Origin: Ceratorhiza oryzae-sativae
Taxonomy: Eukaryota > Basidiomycota > Agaricomycetes > Cantharellales > Ceratobasidiaceae
Assembly: GCA_030998015.1 (NCBI GenBank)
Contig: JARWMV010000242.1
Coordinates: 1-64,000 of the forward strand
Length of the DNA: 64,000 nt
Direction: 5' to 3'
The position numbers and the translations under genes were made by a program. Of this stretch, positions 56,043 to 64,000 are shown piece after piece. The first letter of the stretch is position 1. Every line of letters starts with the position of its first letter. The notes under the pieces are model-generated. The model was not told the DNA's origin. It worked only from the letters and a program-made list of their open reading frames with translations, and ran no database searches.

Positions 56043-58887
56043 TAGCTGGAGCGTTGGGGTTGTTGCAATGGGTTTGCACGCCAGTGTGTTGGTCGACAGC
56101 ATTAATTCAATTAAGCAATATAGAAGTATCAGGGCAAGGGGTGTTAAGCATAATAGAGCGGTTGGGTGGTTTAGAGGCGACAGAGTGAATAAGAGTAGAT
56201 GAAAGTTGTGAGTTGGATGCTTTCTTCATGCTCTTAGTCTCCTCTTTTATACCTTTCTGCTCTCCTGCATTTACCGAGTCATTCTTTCACTTGCTGCTCA
56301 GCTTGGTATCTCCCCCTGTTCCAGTAAGTTCTACAGTTCATTCTGCAGCACTGCTATTCTGACTCAACTCCCCCTCAGCAGGCGGAACAACTGTTTCTAC
56401 CCATTCTGGATCATCTTGCACACCTGCAGGCTGTGCATATACTTGTGTAAACAAGATGTTCCATGAGTGCATTATGCAATTAGCTCCAGGCTTGTAATAT
56501 CTCCAACTTTTACCTTGTACATCCAATATTCCTGTAAATATACCTGTAAAAGTTTTAGGGTCTAATTTTGATATGTTCTCTCCTTGATTAAGTATGTAAC
56601 ATTTCATTCCCCACAGCCTTAATTGGCTAAAGTTTGGTTTCTTACCCCAAAAGAGCTTGTATGGTGTTTTCCAGAATGCTCCATGTACTTGTGTGGGCAC
56701 CTGGTTCTTTAGATAGCATGCATATGCTATCGCTTCGTTCCATAAGAACTTTGGTGCTCCTGACTCAAGCATCATTGCTTGCACTTTTTCAGTAAGTGTC
56801 CTGTTTAGCTGTTCAGCAATTCTGTTTTGCTGAGCTGAATATGGGGCTGTAGTTTCCAAAATAGTTCCTTTCAGAGCAGCATGCTCAAACCATTCTTTAT
56901 TTACGAACTCACCTCCATTATCAAATTGTACGCATTTTATTTTCTTAGATTTCTGTGTTTCTAACATTGCTTTGAACACCTTGTATTCTCTCAAAGTCTT
57001 GTCTTTGTGTCTCAGAAAACCCAGTTTTGTAAAACACGTAGCTACATCCATGAATGATACATAATATTTATATTTACCAATGGATGTGATGTGAGCCAGT
57101 CCCCACACATTGGTAACTATGAGTTCGCCTATCTCATTCACAATTGTTTGCAACTGTTTTGGGAAGGGCTTTATATGTGCTTTTGATTGCATACATGCTT
57201 CACATTCAAAGTTCAAGCCTATTTTATCATCAGCAACTTCCATTCCCTCGACAGCGTTAGTACTTTTCAATTGCTTGAGTGTCTGCACATTTAGGTGACC
57301 CAGAATCCTATGCCAATCATACCAGGTTTGGCCAGTTTGTTTCACAAGTGCAACCTTGTTTATTGTTCTACTGTCTACGGGATTGCTTATTGTTTGAGCA
57401 TCGATCTTCCACAAACTGCCCTGTATGCGATCATTAAGTTTTGACCCGATTGCTACTTTATGATTATTTGTGTCTGTTATGATTAGCTTGTTGCAGTCCA
57501 ATGAGACACACATGCCCTTATCAGTGATCAGCGATAAGCTGATTAGATTAGCAGGTGATCCAGGTACATGTGCTACATTTGTCAGGACAATAGTCTTGTA
57601 TTGATCTTTGTTTGGATCTATTTTACATCTGAGTCTAACCGAGCCTCAGCCTAGGATTGGCTCTTTACCGGTGACTCCAGTGATGTAACCAGACAATTTA
57701 CTATATGTAGTAAATGCCTCTAGGTCCCTAGCAATGTGAGTCATAGTTCTGCTATCAGCTAGCCACGTATTACAGTCAATACTTACTAATGTCAGTTGAT
57801 CTTCATAGGTTGAAAAGGTGTACTCAGGGGCTTTGCTGTTGTTTGACATGGCTATATGCATACATGCATTGCCAGTTTGACTCTTATTGGGTGAGTCAAA
57901 TCTTCGGTTATGGAAATTTCCTTTGTTTGCTTTGTTGAGCTGACTTTGCTTGTATGCACCTCCTCCTGGGCTTCGGCACTTGTTTGCCCAGTGCCCGATC
58001 TTTCCGCAATTCTTGCACTTTGACTTCAACTTGTCTGGAGGTTTTGTATTGGTACATGTAGGCCTATTCTGTTGGAACTTATTTGTACTGAAGAACACTT
58101 TTGGTTTGTTGTTATGATTACTTCTTCGGTGTGCCTTGGCTAATATCCTTGAGCATAGATCACTTATTTGATCTGCTAGCTTGTTCGCATTGTCTGTTTT
58201 GAATTGGAAGCTTATGGATTGAGTGAATGTATCCCACAAATCTGGTAAGCTGGCTACTAAAGTTGTTATCCAATCCACTTCAGTTATTGACCTTGGTGCA
58301 ATTAGATTTATTTGTTGGAACCAGCCACGCATGTGCTGTATGTGTTCCTCAATATTGTTGGTTTTGGCCATGCGATGACTAAAGAATTTTCTTTGCAGAT
58401 CGATTAGTCCAACTGTGCCTTTGACTTGGAAGGTGGATGCCAAGAGATCCCACATGTTGGCGGAATACTCACATGTCTGTATGTGTGTGAGTATGTTTCC
58501 GTCTACTCATAGTCTTATATTTGATAAGGCTTTCCAGTCTGACTTTAACCATTTATTATATTCTTTGTTATCCATGGTTTTCATCTTGTCCAGTAAGGCT
58601 TTCCCTGCAGCGTCTTTCCTGTCCAAAAGGGTAACTTCAAGTGTTTTGGGCGGTAGTGACTTAGATCAGTTGACGTATCTGTACAAATCAAGGTCAGTGA
58701 GTATGTCCTCCATTTGCACACACCAAATGTTATAGTTCTCTGTCCCCCACAATGGCTCGATGCAGTGTAGACTGCTAGCTACAGTTGTTTGCATGCTATC
58801 GGTCATGGTATGCTAATTTGTTTTGAGTACTCAGGTATATATATTTGTCTTCTTCTGGTTTAAAGCATATGGGTGGGGCTCATAACC

Positions 58888-59128
58888 TATAGAAATCAAA
58901 TGTATATATTTATTATATAGAAACAGTTTACAAAAGAATGTGTGAGTGTAAGTGAAGAGATGGATTATGGGGGGCTTGTAGAGTCCTTATTTATACCCAA
59001 CGTATTCACATGAGTCATATGCTCTGCTGCTGCGCATATACTGCGCATACATGATGCATTCACACTTGACTCAATTACTGACTCATATGCATTCTAGATC
59101 ATTTGAGTATGTACATGAATGTTCTACA
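58888..59128 (-). repeat. Copia-3 5' LTR
   Basis: 241 bp, six differences from the partner LTR at 52079-52319. Followed outside by CATGC and inside by the tRNA-iMet-type primer site. Confidence 0.95.
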
Positions 59129-59168
59129 CATGCAGAGTAAGGGGAAATCCACAGGGCTACTACAGTGA

Positions 59169-60903
59169 TCGCCAAATAGAATAACCAAGAACGCACGCAA
59201 CGTAAAATCAGTCCCACCTTCATCATCAATATTGTCAACTTCCAAGGCCACCTTGCTTGATTCAACACCGTTTGCAAGTTCTATAAGCTTGTCAATTAGG
59301 GGAACAAGAAAGGAATTTATGTCCTTACATTTCTTCAGCCTAGGAATCACACCAACACATATAATGTTTTCAAGTTGGTCGTGGATACTGGGGTGAAGGT
59401 TGTAGTTGACAAGGATGAGTGGCCATGTGGCAGAGTTCCCCTTGCGCTGTTGTCACTCATACATAGTAAACCCGTCAGTTCCTAGTCCAAGAGCAATATC
59501 ATCAGGGTTATCGAAGTACTTGTAGTCATCATTGTTGTTGACCTTGGTATTCTGGAGCCGATGGTAAAGATTGCTATCAAAAATATCCTCCATGATACCA
59601 GGATTAGCTGCCTGGTGAGCTTCGCAATTGGCACAATGACACATGTTTGCAATTGAGGTGGGGTTCTGGAAGAGGCCTTCCAGCTGGGGGATAAGGGGGG
59701 TGTAGCAGAACGTGCGATGCAGCTTGCTGTTGTTGTTGTGGAAAGCGTTATGACAGTATGGGCACTCTTGGTAATTGCTGTATTTACCAAGGAAGCAGAC
59801 GCAGGACTCGATGCAACAGTCATATTGGCAGGACGCAAGGTGGGATAAAACCTTGAGGTGCTCCCAAGCAATGCAGTCACTTGGGAGCTCAAGATCTCTG
59901 CAGATGTTCAAATGTATGTTGTTGTAAACATTGCATGGCATCTGGGAGTGCATGCATGCAGCCAGAAACCTGAGAGCCTTACATTCTTGATTGGTTATAT
60001 GGCAAAAATCTAAAGGTATGTCAATTTCACATAACGGCCACATAGAAACTTATGGCTTACACAAGTCCATCCATTCAGGTTGGGCCAGTTTGCCAAAGAT
60101 CTCTTGCATAACGTTCCAGAGCTTGTCTTGGTCCATCTCCAGCTCATAGTCAAGATCATGTCCAAGAGGTTCATTTTGCTTGTGGAACTTGGGGTCCTGG
60201 TCTTCATTATTGACAGCCAAGTTGTCCAAGTCAGAAATTGTGAGAGTGTTGAATTCTTCATCTGGACCTTCATTCAAGTCCTCATTCAGATTGTTGTCTG
60301 GATCTTCAGCCAAGCCCTTCTCAAATTCAACCATGAGTTCATCATTGGGCCATTCTTCAACATCCCAATCTTCAATTTGCACTGGAGGGTTTCTGCACAC
60401 AGCCGGTACATGAGATGCTAGCAGAGGGGGAACAGCAAGGCATTTTGGATAATGGTAGATACTTGCAAGCAGGTGGGCGTTCTGCATGTGCTGGATTGTC
60501 ATCTAGGTCCATTTGGTCATAAGCCTCTGTGCCAGGCTGCAAGTCTGAGTTGGGTGATTGTGTGAATGGTGAACCATTTACAAATAGATGAATTAGTGTT
60601 ACACTTACCAGGGTTGTTGTCTTCGACTTCCATACCTTCAATAGGAGGGGCTGGGTTGTTGTGGAGGACTAAGTTCTCATTGTGAGGAGCTGGCCTGCCA
60701 TTGTTGAAAGGCATGTCAATCTTGCCTTCATCTTCTTGGTTGCTGGCTGATTGGTTGAGTCCAGCCATTTCCCTGGCATTATTGTCCATAGCATCCATGG
60801 CATCTAGGGCCTCCCCAACATGAGCCCAACAATTAGCCCATTTACAGCAAGCCTGTTGCTTGCTGAGTCCCCTCCTGCTGCCAACAGGAGGTCTGTGCTC
60901 CAT
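59169..60903 (-). pseudogene. Tnp2 transposase C, truncated paralogue of B
   Basis: It starts at ATG 60903 and aligns with transposase B exon by exon (first exon to 60625, acidic exon 60400-60062, intron 60058-60008, core from 60007). The core breaks off at about 59169, in the VALEVDNIDDEGG segment, so the second half of the enzyme is absent. Another break is a frame disturbance at 59455, where TCACTCATACATAG replaces the equivalent of B's KRRRR region. Most CpG sites of B are TG or CA here. The first exon reads through with CAA where B has TGA. Non-functional, but valuable as the unoccupied reference for the Copia-2 insertion. Confidence 0.85.
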
Positions 60904-62136
60904 TATTGATAGCAGTTGAGTGGTACAGTAGGCACAAGGGCATCATTTTATAGGGTGTGTGGTTGGGGTGAGGTTGAGTTGGATTGGGTGATCTGACTTA
61001 GTGCTGAATGGGTTAGGACTGCACAGCCACTACCTGATCTCTTGACCTTAACCATGACCATGCCAACATCAGCACATGCTTGTTACACTTGCTCTCCCCA
61101 TTGCCCCAACAGCACAACTAGCTGACCTTGGTGCATAACTCAAAGGCAAGATTTTTAATGTAGTTCTGATGTCAATGCTCCCCAACACATTGTGGTATTG
61201 AGAATGTGGATGGTTCTATGTATTTATTTTACATATTTCCCCACACCCAGCACTTGCTAATAATCAATTCCCAAGCCAAGTCCATTCAATCCTGTTGTGG
61301 CTCCCTTAAACTGTATGGACAAATGCCTAACTTGGGATTGCCAAAATCCCTGTGTTCCAATTATGCCAACAACCAAAACTTTGGCAGTGTGCAGGTGAGC
61401 TGTCATGAATGTACCCCTGTCAAGCATTGATTGCCAATATCCCTCACATGCTTTGTGCTCATGTATTGATTGACCAAACCCCCTATACACTAAGTGCCAA
61501 TGGCACTTTCCCATGAGGTATAGAATCCTGTTGTGCTTGTCCACTATCTAACTGCCAGTTTCTATTATTGTGTTTAGTCCTCCTGTAAGTCTCCTTGGAC
61601 TATGATCTCCCTGCCATGCTTTTGCTAACTACATAAACCTGCAACACCCATCTGTCTACTCTCTGTTTCTAAAGTGGCATGGCCAAATGCCTTGGAGGTA
61701 TGTTGCCAAATTTGACCCTCTTTTGTGATATGTGCATCACTTGTATTCATCTTGATTTCTTGCCTGCTGTTGTGATTTTCATGTACCTTTGAACACATAC
61801 CATAATCAATAAACACTCATTTGATCCATTATACTGTGCAAACTGCAAAACAGCATGCAAAACAATTGTGTGCATTCTAGTAGGGGGGGGGTGCCTTAAC
61901 CCAGACTTCTTGGGTACCCTTGGGATAACTGAAAAGTCCCATAGTAGGACTCCAGAGAAATCCACAGTAGCTTAGTCAGCATTTTGGTATTCATTTCCCC
62001 AGCACCAAGTCCCTGAGCTATCTTGTTTAGGTCTGTTTCAGACAGCCTTTTTGTGTTTTCTCAGACCACCTCTTACCATCTGTTTCTACCACACAGCTTT
62101 AACAACCCCCTACACTGTTCAACTTGGTGCTACCAC
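60904..62136. other. Divergent spacer of element C with kinase deletion scar
   Basis: Colinear with 37304-39170 in element B, but about 640 bp containing the casein kinase exons are missing at about 61595-61605. A few codons of the kinase tail (ISLP) remain to the right of the junction, so the fragment was once here. The short repeat AATCTCC lies on both sides of the missing interval in B (about 38007 and 38646). No gene is present. Confidence 0.6.
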
Positions 62137-64000
62137 ATGCCCAAGACCCAACTCAAGGCCCTTCAAGCACAGCTCCAGCTGTATGGTGAGTACAATGGAG
62201 CAAATTACATATCAGAGTTGGACTGACCATTTAACAATGACCAGGTGCACATGTCACTGTGGTACACAGCAAGTTCAAGGTGATTGATATTTCAGACATG
62301 ATAGGGCTGCCAATGCAAATGGAACCAATTCCATTTGCAATGGCCAAACCACAGCCGAGTGGTTGTCCTGGAAGAGGAGCACCCCATGGCTACAACCTTG
62401 AGGATGAGTCCACCATGACCAGAGCTGCCTATTTAGACTTTCATGTAAGTTCTACAGTCTGATTGTAATACAACTTGCTAACAGAGAATACACTTATAGA
62501 AACTTGCCATATGTATTGCTGAGCATACCAAGGCAATCAACATGAAGAAGGCAGCCACATTCCAAAAAGACACAGTCAAAGTCTGTGTAGACAAGGTATG
62601 TGTCTACTTAAATACCTATCTGTGTGATTGCTTATGCTTTTAGTTGTAGTTTCTTTGTCTTCAGCCCCACTTCAAAGCTTTTGAGCCTTATGGCTATTGG
62701 ATACTCTATGCAGTATACTCAACAATTCTTCAAGTCTCAACAGGTTGGAACCAAAGGCAAGAGAAGATGAAAAAGGCAATTCATGAGTTCATTGACAAGG
62801 GCAAGGTACCACCTGAAAAGCCATGCAAGCAACCAGGGAGGCCTTGGAGGGATGCAGTCCAGGACAAACCCCCAATTAAAGCTTTACCAGTACCTCTAGT
62901 ACCAGCATTGCCTTGTTGTTTGGCCCAGGCAACTGGACCTCAGCAACAGTTTGGTCCAAACAAAGACAATGCTGAGGAGATTGATATATTCATCAATGAT
63001 AATGGGGTGGATGCATCTATGCATGAAGCAGTTCTCAGCTTTTGCAGCGTGTCTATCAACAAGTGCTACAACATGGATGAAGGTAAGCAACAGTCATATA
63101 TACATATATGCACAACAGAACCTAAAATCAACATTTGTTCTTAGGTGAAAACAACAATGATGACAACAATGGTGTGTTTGACATATCACAGACTCTTGGA
63201 CATCCTGGTGGTTTGGCTCCCATCAGTCTAATCAATTGTCCTGCTCCTGCCATTCCCAACCCCTTTGCTTCCTCTGCCTGGGCTGCTCCCACTCCCACAG
63301 CTCCTGCTCTTACTGCATCTGTCAGTCATGCTCCCCATCACACTTCTATTGCTCAAATCACCCCCACCCCTCCCACCACTCACGCCAGTCCCATCAGCAC
63401 TGCAACTTTGGGCACTTCAGCTGCACCCAATGTTCATGCTGTCAAGGCCACTCTGGTTGCCCCCATTGCTCACACCACCCATGTAGCCAGTGCCACTCAC
63501 CCCACCCCCACTGGTCATACCAACCCCACTGGCTTGACTACTTCCACCACTTCCACTACTCCCACCCTTCCTACAGCTCCCACCACTCATACTGCTTGTA
63601 CCACCATTGTCACTGCTTGTACCAGTGCTGTTGGCTACACTGCCCCCAACTCTGCTACTGCCCTTGATGTTCCTGCTACACTCAATACTCCTGCTGTTAC
63701 CAATGCTCAAGTTGGCTCTGCCACTTCTGTCACTCATGCAGAAACTGCTGCATCCACTGCTCCTATTGCTGATGATCAAACCTTGGTCCCTACAGACTCA
63801 ATTGCACAGCATGGCCATGTCATCTCAGCTGGAGAAATGACCAAGATTCATGTGGCCGCTGCTTGTTTTGCTGTAGGAGTCAAGGTAAAAATTTCCTCAC
63901 TTTACAAAGATTTAATCATACAGCTTGCCTGCAATCCTACGTACAATCCATCCTCCAAGCCCCATGTCCCAGCTGACCAGCACTCTAGGTCAACTACTAA
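62137..64000 (+). CDS. Second gene of element C, Thr/Pro/Ala-rich protein of unknown function (runs off window)
   Basis: Five exons, 62137-62185, 62245-62444, 62524-62595, 62665-63082 and 63145 onward, have GT-AG borders and a continuous phase, with no internal stop up to the window end. The protein starts MPKTQLKALQAQLQLYG and includes GLPMQMEPIPFAMAKPQPSG and GCPGRGAPHGYNL. Later it has EEIDIFINDNGVDASMHEA, followed by a Thr/Pro/Ala/His low-complexity region. It corresponds to 39171-41427 in element B but lacks that copy's TGA and frame slip. The function is unknown; its place opposite the transposase suggests a helper of the element. The basic tail seen in B lies beyond the window. Confidence 0.7.

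Larger units (their letters stand above)
52470..58806 (-). pseudogene. Copia-3 gag-pol with eight TGA stops, one frameshift and a nested Tc1
   Basis: The frame starts at ATG 58806. In-frame TGA stops lie at 58668-58666, 58509-58507, 57648-57646, 56340-56338, 56289-56287, 56109-56107, 53917-53915 and 52988-52986. A one-base deletion near 53365 shifts the frame in the reverse transcriptase. The Tc1 insertion at a TA dinucleotide leaves the frame intact if it is subtracted. Features: zinc knuckle CKNCGKIGHWANKC (near 58020); protease WLADSRTMTHIA with Arg where Gly is expected in DSG; integrase HH-CC (HRILGHLN, CEACMQSK), then TNVWG with Asn for the first catalytic Asp, FDNGGEF and QQNRIAEQLNRT. 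Reverse transcriptase shows QLDVSSTYLHA and IHVDNIMVA (second Asp is Asn). RNase H shows SKENLADALTKAL at the end. The element is multiply inactivated. Confidence 0.93.
52079..59128 (-). mobile_element. Copia-3: complete Ty1/Copia element with LTRs and target duplication
   Basis: Two 241-bp LTRs (52079-52319 and 58888-59128) differ at six positions by my count, nearly all transitions at CpG sites. The 5-bp duplication CATGC borders the element (52074-52078 and 59129-59133). The primer site GGTTATGAGCCCC lies inside the right LTR on the minus strand (58887-58875), again fitting half of tRNA-iMet. Coding order on the minus strand is gag, protease, integrase, reverse transcriptase, RNase H. This family is distinct from Copia-1/2. 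It contains a Tc1/mariner element at 54450-56042. Confidence 0.97.

Noticed and set aside
63236..63667. His/Ser/Cys-rich frame of 143 codons
   Set aside because: It is an out-of-frame reading of the Thr/Pro/Ala low-complexity exon of the gene at 62137-64000, whose splice-supported frame is different.
1..64000. CRISPR arrays, bacterial operons, tRNA or rRNA genes
   Set aside because: Repeats are not of CRISPR type, introns show a eukaryotic genome, and I found no cloverleaf or rRNA-like segment by eye.

Overview
The window looks like a repeat-rich region of a basidiomycete genome. The basis is short GT-AG introns of about 50 bp in nearly every gene, a NACHT-WD40 (HNWD-type) receptor, Tnp2-type (CACTA-like) transposases, a sedolisin, and Copia/chromovirus elements of the kind common in Agaricomycetes. 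Rhizoctonia/Ceratobasidium is my best guess, from protein style rather than from any search. Only one clearly intact host-type gene is present, the receptor at 12921-18345. Almost everything else is mobile DNA at different stages of decay.

Layout. 1-8000: no convincing gene; a three-copy ~810-bp tandem array with nested foldback MITEs, a 17-bp palindrome repeated at least 15 times, and a 46-bp minisatellite. 8517-11535: a 5'-truncated Copia element (Copia-1), followed by a small possible coding fragment. 12921-18345: a nine-exon C2-NACHT-WD40 gene with 14 nearly identical WD repeats. 19061-23351: Tnp2 transposase A, broken by insertions. 26330-28190: a sedolisin (S53 peptidase) remnant. 28503-41636: Tnp2 element B. 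It carries a transposase on the minus strand, an unknown spliced gene on the plus strand and a captured casein kinase 1 fragment, and Copia-2 (31991-37068) is inserted in it; Copia-2 itself holds two hAT-like MITEs. 41637-51693: a complete 10-kb Ty3/Gypsy chromovirus with matching LTRs and target duplication, carrying three extra genes downstream of pol; one is a geminivirus-like (CRESS) Rep. 52079-59128: Copia-3, complete with LTRs and target duplication, with a Tc1/mariner element (54450-56042) inside it. 59169-64000: Tnp2 element C, a paralogue of B.

Removing the nested insertions leaves B and C as two same-orientation copies about 0.6 kb apart. Insertion order can be read directly: B/C duplication, then Copia-2, the Gypsy element and Copia-3 inserted, then MITEs into Copia-2 and Tc1 into Copia-3.

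A single mutational process marks the window. All 24 in-frame stop codons I could place in the LTR-element reading frames are TGA. Several catalytic aspartates have become asparagine at C|GAY codon junctions. Both are what deamination of methylated CpG predicts. CpG-poor and CpG-rich blocks alternate with sharp edges, two of which fall inside single genes.
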